DNA of 64,000 nucleotides, from contig NZ_JQCR01000003.1 in the NCBI RefSeq assembly GCF_000757885.1, positions 1,426,001-1,490,000 of the forward strand, given 5' to 3'. Positions within the stretch are counted from its first letter, which is position 1. Every line of letters begins with the position of its first letter. Below the pieces are notes generated by a model. It worked only from the letters and a program-made list of their open reading frames with translations. It ran no database searches and was not told the DNA's origin. This DNA comes from Paenibacillus wynnii. GTDB taxonomy: Bacteria > Bacillota > Bacilli > Paenibacillales > Paenibacillaceae. A program made the translations under genes and the position numbers. This document shows, in pieces, positions 1-7,411 of the stretch.

Positions 1-4
1 ATGT

Positions 5-87
5 AACTAAACTGCCCGTTACTTCAATGAAAAAAGCAGACTGCCGTTGCAATCTGCTCACTCAGCTATCGTTTCCCGTTAGTTGAA
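5..87. repeat. Structured dispersed repeat, copy A
   Basis: First of five related 80-90 bp elements in the leftmost 6 kb. It begins with AACTAAACTGCCCGTTA and ends with GCTATCGTTTCCCGTTAGTT. The centre forms a hairpin (AGCAGA...TCTGCT, allowing the inner CTGC/GCAA mispairs). It differs from copy B (1124-1207) at only two positions near the right end. It lies upstream of the hydrolase gene. It shows no open reading frame and no T-run to suggest an ordinary terminator. Confidence 0.8.
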
Positions 88-213
88 CAAGCACGCTTTC
101 TTTTATTACACAATATCGTCGTACTGCGTAATAAATAACCAATTGAATATTTAAAGATTCTATTTTACATGGTAAAATTTGAAAGCAGTTCAATATAGAA
201 AGGAAGTTTATTA

Positions 214-993
214 ATGAAAGAGTTTTTTGTTAAAACAGCGAATTGTATGCTTCGTTATAATGATTTCCCTGGTGAGCAAACACCCATTTTATTTATTCAC
301 GGTCTTGGATGTGCTAGCTCGTTTGATTATCCGCAAGTAGCAACTCAGGAAGTACTAAGAAATCACCGTTGTATTTTAGTTGACCTTTTAGGTGCTGGTT
401 ATAGTGATAAACCAGATAACTCTGACTTCAATTACACAGTCAGCGATCATGCAGAATATCTTGCGGAATTTGTTACATCCATAGGACTGGAATCTTTTGT
501 CTTATTCGGTCACAGTCTAGGAGGAGCCGTAGCACTGTCTTTAGCAACTAAATGCCGAGAACATATCGATAGAATAATTTTGAGTGAAGCAAATTTAGAC
601 AGAAGCAGCATAGGCTCAACCAGCAAGTATATTGCAGATTTTGATATGCACGATTTTCTAGAAAATGAATTTAGCAAATTGGTACAAGATAGCCGGACAA
701 GCGGAAACCAAATGTGGGCAGCAGCCTTATCTTCTTGGTCATCAAAAGCAGCCTATCTCATATCTAAATCAGCGGTAAAAGGAGAAGAACCATCATGGAG
801 AGAGAAACTGTACTCTCTCGATTGTCCTAAAACCTTTATCTTTGGAGAAAACTCATTACCAGATTCAGATATGGAGGTACTTAGCACACACAATATTAAT
901 ATCGAAATTGTAAAAAATGCTGGGCACTCTATGGCTTGGGAGAACCCAAAAGGATTAGCTAAAGCAATTGAAAAAGGCTTACAAACAAAATGA
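214..993 (+). CDS. Alpha/beta hydrolase family protein
   Basis: A 259-residue alpha/beta-hydrolase-fold protein, probably a cytoplasmic esterase, lipase or C-C hydrolase of unknown substrate. The oxyanion-hole segment FIHGLG is near residue 28. The nucleophile elbow GHSLGG (catalytic Ser) is near residue 100. The C-terminal histidine lies in AGHSMAW near residue 240, with an acid supplied between. No signal peptide is seen. An AAAGGAAG ribosome site sits about 8 bases before the ATG. It is a single-gene unit with a hairpin terminator behind it, and it is flanked by two nearly identical copies of the dispersed repeat in the same orientation, so it may have moved with them. Fold assignment is firm; substrate is unknown. 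Confidence 0.9.
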   Translation: MKEFFVKTANCMLRYNDFPGEQTPILFIHGLGCASSFDYPQVATQEVLRNHRCILVDLLGAGYSDKPDNSDFNYTVSDHAEYLAEFVTSIGLESFVLFGHSLGGAVALSLATKCREHIDRIILSEANLDRSSIGSTSKYIADFDMHDFLENEFSKLVQDSRTSGNQMWAAALSSWSSKAAYLISKSAVKGEEPSWREKLYSLDCPKTFIFGENSLPDSDMEVLSTHNINIEIVKNAGHSMAWENPKGLAKAIEKGLQTK

Positions 994-1042
994 ACATACA
1001 TAACAGTTGATTTTGAAACAGCTAATTATAGGCATTGATTAA

Positions 1043-1076
1043 ATCAAAAGCCTAAAGGCTGTTTTTCTCTTTTGAT
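1043..1076 (+). terminator. Hairpin terminator after hydrolase
   Basis: ATCAAAAG (1043-1050) pairs with CTTTTGAT (1069-1076) around an inner AGCC/GGCT hairpin followed by five T residues, 50 bases after the hydrolase stop codon. Confidence 0.6.
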
Positions 1077-1123
1077 GCACAGTTTGTGTCAAATGCGACA
1101 TAAAACCTCCACTTATCTTGTTC

Positions 1124-1207
1124 AACTAAACTGCCCGTTACTTCAATGAAAAAAGCAGACTGCCGTTGCAATCTGCTCACTCAGCTATCGTGTCCCGTTA
1201 GTTTAAT
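1124..1207. repeat. Structured dispersed repeat, copy B
   Basis: Nearly identical to copy A (two differences in about 83 bases) and in the same orientation 1.1 kb away. Its right terminal GTTTAA overlaps and supplies the TAA stop codon of the minus-strand reductase gene that ends at 1203. Confidence 0.8.
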
Positions 1208-2144
1208 GATTATTTGAAATAAACTTGGAAATCGCTTGTTTCTCAAGTTCGTCCCAATGGGGTGTCGCAATGTTTAATTGTTGTTTCAACTTATCGAACG
1301 AATCAAACAAAGCTGCAATTTCGCCGTAAGATCCATTCACCAATTTCATAAACGGTAATTTATGCATTATTTTTAGACCATAGTATACACTCTGTCTGTG
1401 TTTTCGAATAAAGTTAACTTGATTTGCAGGAGTGATAGTATAACCTAATTTTTCTAATATTTGAAACCCCTCGTCCATTACTGATATAGCTTGCTTTAAT
1501 AGCTTCTTGTCCTTAGATACTTTTTTTAAATCACCATCGTAAAGATAACCAACAGAATTCAAAGCTACTATTGAGACGATATGACTTTTGAGCCAAGCAT
1601 CCATATCATCATGATAAGCTAATTTAAACTTAACATGTTTAAACGCATTTTCTAGTAAAGGCTTTATTGTGATCTCGCCGTCAAGACTGCCAAGTAGCAG
1701 TTGTCCACCTCCGCGTAGGCAAATAATGCGGCCGCTCTCTTCTCGGAGTCCTCCGCTAAGCTGAAATCCGAAGATTACATTTTTTGTCATGGCGCTCTTT
1801 TCCTGAAGAATATTTCGCATCCCATGTGCATCGGCATTATTACCGACAAGAACAATATTCTGACTCTGATTCTCAGCTAGAATAGGCAGCACGGATGGGA
1901 AATCATTGTATTTCATTACAACAAAAATGAGATCATAAAGATCATCAGGTTGAAGCTCATGGATGACTTTTACTTCATCGATAGTGTTTTTATGCTGGAA
2001 ATAATGGCGAATGACAAGTCCGTCTTTCTTCAATTGTTCAGCACGCTTCCCTCTGGCAAGTACTGTGACATCATTACCCCCGCGCACTAGAGCATGAGCA
2101 AGATAACTTCCTTGAACTCCGGCGCCAAAAACTAATATCCTCAT
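1203..2144 (-). CDS. Ketopantoate reductase (ApbA/PanE)-like oxidoreductase
   Basis: A 313-residue NADP-binding enzyme of the ketopantoate reductase family. The N-terminal Rossmann motif GAGVQGSYLA fits GxGxxG, followed by helical C-terminal domain sequence. Members reduce 2-dehydropantoate to pantoate in pantothenate synthesis, but paralogues beside TetR genes often have other, undefined 2-ketoacid substrates, and no panB/panC is nearby. The ATG at 2144 is chosen because it follows AGAGGGGATATCAC and the protein then begins MRILVFGAG. An upstream in-frame ATG at 2189 would add 15 non-conserved residues. It is transcribed divergently from the TetR gene, suggesting control by it. The stop codon is supplied by the dispersed repeat. 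Confidence 0.85.
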   Translation of the reverse strand: MRILVFGAGVQGSYLAHALVRGGNDVTVLARGKRAEQLKKDGLVIRHYFQHKNTIDEVKVIHELQPDDLYDLIFVVMKYNDFPSVLPILAENQSQNIVLVGNNADAHGMRNILQEKSAMTKNVIFGFQLSGGLREESGRIICLRGGGQLLLGSLDGEITIKPLLENAFKHVKFKLAYHDDMDAWLKSHIVSIVALNSVGYLYDGDLKKVSKDKKLLKQAISVMDEGFQILEKLGYTITPANQVNFIRKHRQSVYYGLKIMHKLPFMKLVNGSYGEIAALFDSFDKLKQQLNIATPHWDELEKQAISKFISNNH

Positions 2145-2250
2145 TGTGATATCCCCTCTATTTTTTAACGATTGTTGTATTTTGACCATTTGTTTAATAA
2201 AGTAAGATTACCAGCATCTCTAACAAGTATCCATCGCTAGATCTATCGGT

Positions 2251-2270
2251 TTTGTTGGTTTTTCAACAGA
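2251..2270. promoter_or_regulatory. Candidate operator in reductase/TetR intergenic region
   Basis: Inverted repeat TGTTG-N6-CAACA lies between the divergent reductase and TetR genes, just ahead of a TACAAT -10-like sequence (about 2271) for the TetR gene. Autoregulator binding is inferred from position only. Confidence 0.3.
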
Positions 2271-2304
2271 ATACAATGTACTGTTTAAAAAAAGGGGTGT
2301 CTCA

Positions 2305-2871
2305 ATGGATAGAAGAATAAAAAAAAACCAAGTTGCCATTATGAATGCATTAATTCATTTGATCGGAGAAAAAGATTTTGACAAAATAACGATTAATGAA
2401 ATCGCAGAGCGTGCTGATGTAAATCGAGGAACCATTTATTCGCATTACTCTGACAAATACGATCTATTGGATAAGTGCCTAGAGGCTCAACTGTACCATT
2501 TGATCGAAAGTTGTTCCTCAGTGGATGAAACAGAACCTTATCCATCTAAGTCTTCATTGCTCCGTACGCTTGGACAAATGGAGAAGAATGCTCTCTTTTA
2601 TAGGAATTTATTAAGCAACAAAGGCATTCCTTCCTTCAGAAACCACTTACAAAAAATGATGACTAATCAAGTAATGGAACAAATCGTTGAAAGCAATTTA
2701 AGCCTAAATGAGTTGAGTAAAGATATATTAGTACAATTTTTGAGTTCGGCGATTGTCGGAGTGATTGAATGGTGGTTAACCCAACCAATGCCCTGTTCTG
2801 TAGAAGAGATAACTGAACAGTTATGGTCACTGCTCGAACAGAATCAGATGATTCTCCGCTCTGAATCTTAA
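2305..2871 (+). CDS. TetR/AcrR family transcriptional regulator
   Basis: A 188-residue TetR-type repressor. The N-terminal helix-turn-helix spans residues 5-50, with the characteristic ITINEIAERADVNRGTIYSHY recognition region, followed by a mostly helical ligand-binding domain ending near residue 180. The ATG follows AAAAAGGGGTG with 5-6 bases of spacing. It is divergent from the ketopantoate-reductase-like gene with a 160-base intergenic region, the usual arrangement for a local autoregulated repressor. Its effector cannot be predicted. It is followed within 10 bases by repeat copy C, whose hairpin could end the transcript. Confidence 0.92.
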   Translation: MDRRIKKNQVAIMNALIHLIGEKDFDKITINEIAERADVNRGTIYSHYSDKYDLLDKCLEAQLYHLIESCSSVDETEPYPSKSSLLRTLGQMEKNALFYRNLLSNKGIPSFRNHLQKMMTNQVMEQIVESNLSLNELSKDILVQFLSSAIVGVIEWWLTQPMPCSVEEITEQLWSLLEQNQMILRSES

Positions 2872-2877
2872 TTACGC

Positions 2878-2958
2878 TATCCTGCCCGTTAGCGGAACAG
2901 GCTGTCGAATTATCGACAGCCTGTTGTCCATTTCACTATCGTGTCTCGTTAGTTTAAT
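2878..2958. repeat. Structured dispersed repeat, copy C
   Basis: Ends CTATCCTGCCCGTTAG and CTATCGTGTCTCGTTAGTTTAAT match the family. The interior is replaced by a perfect 13-bp stem (AACAGGCTGTCGA / TCGACAGCCTGTT) with an ATTA loop, unlike the stems of copies A and B. It sits between the convergent TetR and beta-lactamase-like genes, where it may act as a bidirectional terminator. Confidence 0.8.
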
Positions 2959-2984
2959 GTTCACATAAAATGCCTATTGTTACG

Positions 2985-5126
2985 TTACTGCGCGGAAATC
3001 TCGAACTTCGTGCCGGCATCTCCGGCGAATACAATCGATCCTCCCGCGGGCAGTTCGACCTGATCCTTGCCTCCGATGACACTAAAGTAGATGCATGTTC
3101 CCTTCGCATCATATACGGCGAAGGAGGCATTCGAGGACATGTTCACCTTCATGATCTTGCCCACGTCTTTGTCGCTTATCGTATACCATTGGGCGTATCC
3201 GCTCGACGGAATCGTAACGATTGACTTCTTAGCGAAATTGATGGGCTTCACAGTGTCCTCGTTCACTAAGATTCTTCCACCTTGATCCAAGTACTCAACA
3301 CCGTCATGCGTAAAGAACGTTAAGCCTGAGAGATCCCGACCATTCATTCCCGGAATTTGCAATTCGGATACTGCTGTATTAGGTCCTGTTATTCGCTTAT
3401 CCAACACGTACCCCGGTAATTGTGTCGACATATTCAATTGGATGGGCGGCAACAACAAATAAACGAGCGACGTATACTTCTCATTCAGCAGATAATACTT
3501 CTTGCCGTCGCGCTGATTCCATGCCTTTATTGTCTTTGTCGGAAGATCTTGGGGCTGGAGCTTCTCGGCATTGTACACTGACACAGCCGTCTGCCCAAGA
3601 CCCGGCAATGAAGCGTATTGACGAATCCATAAGTAGGTGCGGTCATTCTCCTCTTTCACGAAGCTGATCATCACATTCCCATCCGCACTCCGGAACGTGC
3701 CGTCCGCCGAATACACGTAAAACTGGGTTGGATTATTGGGCAACTGCTCAAAAGTGACGGACATGACGCCACCTTCGGTAATATCAATGTTAATCGTTGT
3801 ACTCGTCGCGCCATAGATTCCCGAATACTGCAGCACGGACTCCGGCATATCAGCCTTTACCGGAGTGCCGTACGACTTCTCAGGCTTGAATTCTGCAATT
3901 CTCCCTTTCTCCTTCAGCGCCTGAAGCAGGATTTCGTTCGCCAAAAGCTGGGCGTTCGTGCTGACCCCGCCGGAAGTGACGACAGCTGCCGCCATGTCCT
4001 GCTCGGGAAACACAACGAGCGACGAGTGATAGAGTTGCGTGTCCCCACCTTTGGTCAGCGCCTTCATCCCATATTCACTGAAGGGAAACAGATCGACGCT
4101 GTCCCAGCCGAGACCGTATCCGATTGAGTTGTCCGCATCGTCAGGCCACAAAGGCGTCTTGTACTCGTCTTGCGCCATGGCCGCAGCCGAATTGCCGGAC
4201 AAGACTTCTTCCGCTTCCCCCGTGAAAATTTGCGAGAATCGAGCCAAATCTTCCGCCGTGGAATAAATGCCTCCCGTTCCGATCACGTTGACCGTCTCGT
4301 TGGGAAGTTGTCCTGTGTAGGTAGGATAATAGAGTCCCGCCATCTTCGCTGTGTTCGGAGAATCGAGCGGCGTTTCCGTATTGGCCATACCCAGAGGTTC
4401 CGTTATAAATCGATGGATATAAGAGGTAAAGTCCATCCCGCTGACATGCTCGACCAGAATCTCGGCCAGCGTAAATCCGTCATTGCAGTACACAGAGTAA
4501 GCACCCGGGTCTGCCTTCAAGGTCTGTCCAGCCAGTTGCTTCAGCAGTGTGTCGTGGGCGTAAGTATCGTTATCTTCGAATAAAAAGGCGTCCTTCAGCG
4601 ATGATCCGTTCAGACCGGAAGAATGATTCAGCAGCATGCGCGGCGTAATCTGCTTGTAGCGTTCATCCTTCATCGTAAACTTGGGGATATACTTGAAGAC
4701 CTGCGTATCGAGATCGATTTTCCCTTGGTCGACCAGCTGCATGACGGCAACCGTGGTAAACATTTTACTCGTCGAGCCGATCCCGTACATCGTGTCTTTC
4801 GTGAGCGGCTTCTGTCCCTTCTCATCATTCTTGCCGACTTGGCCGGATACGACGATGCTGCCATGATCGATAATAGCGTACTGCACGCTGTTCGTGCCGT
4901 AAGTTCTCGTGAGGTGATCGGCCTTCTCCTTTGCATCTTTCCGGGTTACTTCGTAGGTGATCAAAGCCTCGTTCGAAGGCGAGTCCATTGCCGCCGTTGG
5001 CACGTTTAACGAATTCAGCGCCACTGCCGTGTTCTGCGTCTCTACCGGTGCATTGTTGTCATTGCAGGAGGTTAGCAGTAGACATGAAGATAGCACAGCT
5101 CCCATTATCCATCGACTTTTTATCAT
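2985..5126 (-). CDS. Serine beta-lactamase/penicillin-binding-like lipoprotein
   Basis: A 713-residue secreted serine hydrolase of the class C beta-lactamase / esterase / D-aminopeptidase superfamily. A lipoprotein signal is present: KSR, then a hydrophobic run, then the lipobox LLTSC (Cys about residue 21). The catalytic domain covers roughly residues 60-405 with STSK (SxxK, about 118), YCN (YxN, about 211) and a KGG box (about 361). About 300 further residues form C-terminal beta-rich domains without a recognised motif. Being lipid-anchored, it probably acts on extracellular esters, D-peptides or cell wall; resistance is not implied. AGGAGAGG precedes the ATG. It looks more GC-rich than its AT-rich neighbours, which hints at separate origin. 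Confidence 0.88.
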   Translation of the reverse strand: MIKSRWIMGAVLSSCLLLTSCNDNNAPVETQNTAVALNSLNVPTAAMDSPSNEALITYEVTRKDAKEKADHLTRTYGTNSVQYAIIDHGSIVVSGQVGKNDEKGQKPLTKDTMYGIGSTSKMFTTVAVMQLVDQGKIDLDTQVFKYIPKFTMKDERYKQITPRMLLNHSSGLNGSSLKDAFLFEDNDTYAHDTLLKQLAGQTLKADPGAYSVYCNDGFTLAEILVEHVSGMDFTSYIHRFITEPLGMANTETPLDSPNTAKMAGLYYPTYTGQLPNETVNVIGTGGIYSTAEDLARFSQIFTGEAEEVLSGNSAAAMAQDEYKTPLWPDDADNSIGYGLGWDSVDLFPFSEYGMKALTKGGDTQLYHSSLVVFPEQDMAAAVVTSGGVSTNAQLLANEILLQALKEKGRIAEFKPEKSYGTPVKADMPESVLQYSGIYGATSTTINIDITEGGVMSVTFEQLPNNPTQFYVYSADGTFRSADGNVMISFVKEENDRTYLWIRQYASLPGLGQTAVSVYNAEKLQPQDLPTKTIKAWNQRDGKKYYLLNEKYTSLVYLLLPPIQLNMSTQLPGYVLDKRITGPNTAVSELQIPGMNGRDLSGLTFFTHDGVEYLDQGGRILVNEDTVKPINFAKKSIVTIPSSGYAQWYTISDKDVGKIMKVNMSSNASFAVYDAKGTCIYFSVIGGKDQVELPAGGSIVFAGDAGTKFEISAQ

Positions 5127-5279
5127 TTGACCTCTCCTTCTTACAGGAACTCATTCATCTCTTGATTCAATCCCACTACTACTCTCGTTATAGTAGACTT
5201 CTACTTTCAAATATTTTCCTCATCCACTTGTTTTTAGGGTTATACGTCATTAAAACGCATTGGTTTCCATTTTATACAA

Positions 5280-5786
5280 TTATACTATCCTGCCCGTTTG
5301 CGCAGAGAAGGCAGCCAATTTTTGTGTCGGCTGCCTCATGTGTTGCTGAGCTATAGTTTCCCGATAGCTTAATAGTTCATTCAAAACCTTAATGATTTTT
5401 TCCTTAGTTGGTGGCAAACGGTTTTCAGCACCATCTGGATGTAACGGTTCACCCCAAGTAAAACCATCGCCTTCGTATCTTGGTATGAGATGCATGTGAT
5501 AATGTGTCAAATCCTTGAATTTCCCACCATCCTGACTCACTCTAATACCATCTGGTTTATATAAGGATTTTAAGACAGTTGACAGCATTTTAGAGGCGTC
5601 CATGATGCTGTAAGCAGTTTCTTGGTCGATTTCATCGACATCCAAGTAGTGTTTTTTAGGAAGGATTAGCGTGTGCCCTTCATTGAATGGAGCAATATCA
5701 AGAACACAAGTAATTAGTTCGTTTTCAAATATTATATTCAAATTAGGTTCAATTCCATTTGCAATCCTACATCCCAAGCATTCCAC
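5280..5786 (-). CDS. HIT family hydrolase with repeat-encoded C-terminus
   Basis: A 168-residue histidine-triad nucleotide-binding protein. The HIT motif HYHMHLIPRY (HxHxH) is near residue 95, preceded by the conserved NEGHTLILPKKH segment near residue 40. Family members hydrolyse nucleoside phosphoramidates or dinucleoside polyphosphates in the cytoplasm. GTG at 5786 is the start, with GGGGTGA four bases upstream. The last 30 or so residues (from SYRETIAQQ onward) are encoded entirely by repeat copy D, so the original C-terminus was replaced or extended by insertion of that element. The catalytic core is complete, so the protein is probably still functional. Confidence 0.88.
   Translation of the reverse strand: MECLGCRIANGIEPNLNIIFENELITCVLDIAPFNEGHTLILPKKHYLDVDEIDQETAYSIMDASKMLSTVLKSLYKPDGIRVSQDGGKFKDLTHYHMHLIPRYEGDGFTWGEPLHPDGAENRLPPTKEKIIKVLNELLSYRETIAQQHMRQPTQKLAAFSAQTGRIV
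5284..5373. repeat. Structured dispersed repeat, copy D (inside HIT gene 3' end)
   Basis: CTATCCTGCCCGTTTG at the left and CTATAGTTTCCCGATAGCTTAAT at the right are diverged versions of the family ends. The hairpin AGGCAGCC / GGCTGCCT (8 bp) has a third stem sequence. It is read through as the C-terminal codons of the HIT protein on the minus strand. Confidence 0.75.
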
Positions 5787-5846
5787 AGCATCACCCCGAT
5801 AAAAAGATTTGGTTGTATTTACAGATAATTCGATTACCCTATTAAT

Positions 5847-5928
5847 TTATCCTGCACTTTACTTCAATATAAAAAGCAGATTGCAATTGCAGTCTGCTCT
5901 TTACGCTATCGTTTCCCGAAAGTTGAAT
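5847..5928. repeat. Structured dispersed repeat, copy E
   Basis: TTATCCTGCACTTTACTTCAAT at the left and GCTATCGTTTCCCGAAAGTTGAAT at the right. The central stem AGCAGATTGC / GCAGTCTGCT pairs through 10 bp with one G-T pair and an AATT loop. Relative to copies A/B the stem has changed on both arms but pairs better. Confidence 0.75.
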
Positions 5929-5962
5929 GGATTCGTTTTAGATAAAAACCGAATCCATTCAA
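5923..5962. repeat. Perfect inverted repeat beside copy E
   Basis: TTGAATGGATTCG (5923-5935) and its exact complement CGAATCCATTCAA (5950-5962) form a 13-bp stem with a 14-base loop. It overlaps the end of repeat copy E. No T-run follows on either strand, so it is not a simple terminator. Confidence 0.6.
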
Positions 5963-6103
5963 TGTCGGTAGCCCTGTATCGTTATATTGTTATTTTACAT
6001 TAACTAAATCTTATGGATTATTACCTGCTGCTACCACAACCGAGAAACACACCACTATCATCGTGCTGATACAAGGTATTAGTTGATTACAATAACAACC
6101 TAG

Positions 6104-6199
6104 ATCGCGGGTGTCCAAGAGGTGGGCAATGATCTACGACAGGACATCCACGTCACAGCATTCCGCAACCAGATATGGATTGTTCCAGAAGCCTCTTGA
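6104..6199 (+). pseudogene. Possible remnant of a lost coding sequence
   Basis: In the 650-base gap between the HIT and immunity genes, a 31-codon open stretch immediately after an in-frame TAG reads IAGVQEVGNDL...QIWIVPEAS and then stops. It looks protein-like but has no start codon or ribosome site, as expected of the 3' end of a deleted gene. The family is not recognised. The rest of 5963-6444 shows no other gene. Confidence 0.2.
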
Positions 6200-6288
6200 A
6201 GTTTACAGCCATATTGTCCTTACATTAGTCAATCATTTTATATCTCTAATTTGTTCTTGCTTGTGTTGATAAAATCAGGATAAATGTA

Positions 6289-6323
6289 AAGCCCCGATGA
6301 TATGTTATCAATCGGGGCTTTAT
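6289..6323. terminator. Bidirectional hairpin terminator
   Basis: AGCCCCGAT and ATCGGGGCT arms surround a short loop, with TTTA/TTTAC on both sides. It lies downstream of the minus-strand immunity gene. Confidence 0.6.
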
Positions 6324-6444
6324 AGTTAATTACTCCGTACACTTTCAATTGGTTTAAGATTTACTTAATGAGCCGAGTTTGCTCGATCCTTGGATAGATC
6401 AGCAACAGAGGCCTTCTCCGCCGCTGATTACCTCACTCTTAAAG

Positions 6445-7026
6445 CTATTTGAAGTTAATATAATCATTAAGAGGAATTAAATTGACGCTGTTTGTTTTAA
6501 ATTTTCTTAACACTTCTTGCACTTGTCTGGAGACAATAACATGTGTCGTATTCTGAAGTGAGAAAATATCACTCCCGTCCCAGGTTTGGGGATCAAATCC
6601 CATACCGATATAGGCTGGTATCATTATTCCTCTTGGATTAGGCATAAGTTTATCCTGGCAAAAGGAATAATCGAATGGCCCCGCTGTTCTTGTTATAAAA
6701 AGCCCCTCATATCCCTCAATGGGAACTCTATCTTTTCCGGTTGCCTCCACTTTGAATGTGTCCCAACCTGTAAAGTTATGCTCCATCAATGCCTGGATTA
6801 ATTGGCTTGAGAGTAAATATACGGCCCCTCCCCCAAGAATTATATCTTTATTTATGCTACCCTGCACATATTCAAAGGTAACAGGCTCCATTGGTTTATT
6901 ACCCTTTATCAAATCATGAAACTCAATGAAGTTCGTTTGTTTCAACAAGAGACTACCTCTTAAGAAAGCGTTTCTAAGATAAAAGAAATTTGCAGGATCA
7001 AATTTAGAAGCGAACTTCGAAGCCAT
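6445..7026 (-). CDS. Probable immunity protein (Imm11/Imm43-like)
   Basis: A 193-residue cytoplasmic protein that resembles the imm11/DUF1629-type polymorphic-toxin immunity proteins, with the typical central pattern LSSQLIQALMEHNFTGWDTF followed by a YEGLFI strand and a T-A-G-P-F-D segment. Such proteins bind and neutralise a nuclease toxin encoded just upstream. The ATG at 7026 lies inside the last codons of the toxin-domain gene (23-base overlap), so translation is probably coupled. It has no signal peptide and no membrane segment. The family call rests on recalled sequence pattern and gene position. Imm43 is an alternative family name. Confidence 0.65.
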   Translation of the reverse strand: MASKFASKFDPANFFYLRNAFLRGSLLLKQTNFIEFHDLIKGNKPMEPVTFEYVQGSINKDIILGGGAVYLLSSQLIQALMEHNFTGWDTFKVEATGKDRVPIEGYEGLFITRTAGPFDYSFCQDKLMPNPRGIMIPAYIGMGFDPQTWDGSDIFSLQNTTHVIVSRQVQEVLRKFKTNSVNLIPLNDYINFK

Positions 7027-7321
7027 ATTCTTGTATCATCTCTTTTCCTTTATTTATGATTTCATCTACTGTCGCTTTTGGATTTTTGTTTAAAAAATCA
7101 GTCCATATTTCGTTATAATTATGTGCATTACTCAGGTGATCGCTACGTTCCCACCATACCATCAACCGGGGATCGTGTATGGAAATCCCAGCATTTTTCA
7201 ATGCTGTACCCAACCCAAGTTTATCAAATATCTCCTGCGGGAATATATGGTGTGCATTAAACAATGTACCATCCGGTAATTTTCCACTAGGATCCCAGCC
7301 ATAAAGCCTTCTGAGATTCAT
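7004..7321 (-). CDS. Orphan HNH/AHH-type nuclease toxin domain (5' truncated)
   Basis: A 105-residue domain with NAHHIFPQE near residue 22, an IHDPRL segment, two further histidines (DHLSNAHNYN) and a helical C-terminus, the layout of HNH/endonuclease-VII-type toxin tips of polymorphic toxins. In bacteria these normally sit at the C-terminus of a long secreted protein. Here the open frame reaches back only to a stop at 7388-7390, giving about 22 extra codons, and no delivery module, linker or signal peptide is present. The ATG at 7321 has no ribosome site. It is therefore probably a toxin fragment left by recombination or a silent cassette, kept beside its immunity gene. Confidence 0.6.
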   Translation of the reverse strand: MNLRRLYGWDPSGKLPDGTLFNAHHIFPQEIFDKLGLGTALKNAGISIHDPRLMVWWERSDHLSNAHNYNEIWTDFLNKNPKATVDEIINKGKEMIQEYGFEVRF

Positions 7322-7411
7322 ATAGAAGGCTACAATATCAATGAAAGACCAAAAATGAATGGACTGCGTCTTATTTACTTTTCCTCTTTACAGTTACTGC
7401 AGATTTAATTT

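Noticed and set aside
5-1207. Insertion sequence bounded by terminal repeats
   Set aside because: The flanking copies are direct, not inverted, and the enclosed gene is a hydrolase, not a transposase.
4039-5009. Several plus-strand frames of 75-137 codons opposite the beta-lactamase-like gene
   Set aside because: They are antisense shadows of a GC-richer coding region; the minus-strand protein has clear motifs.
5809-6003. 64-codon plus-strand frame covering repeat copy E
   Set aside because: It consists largely of repeat and hairpin sequence, with no ribosome site.
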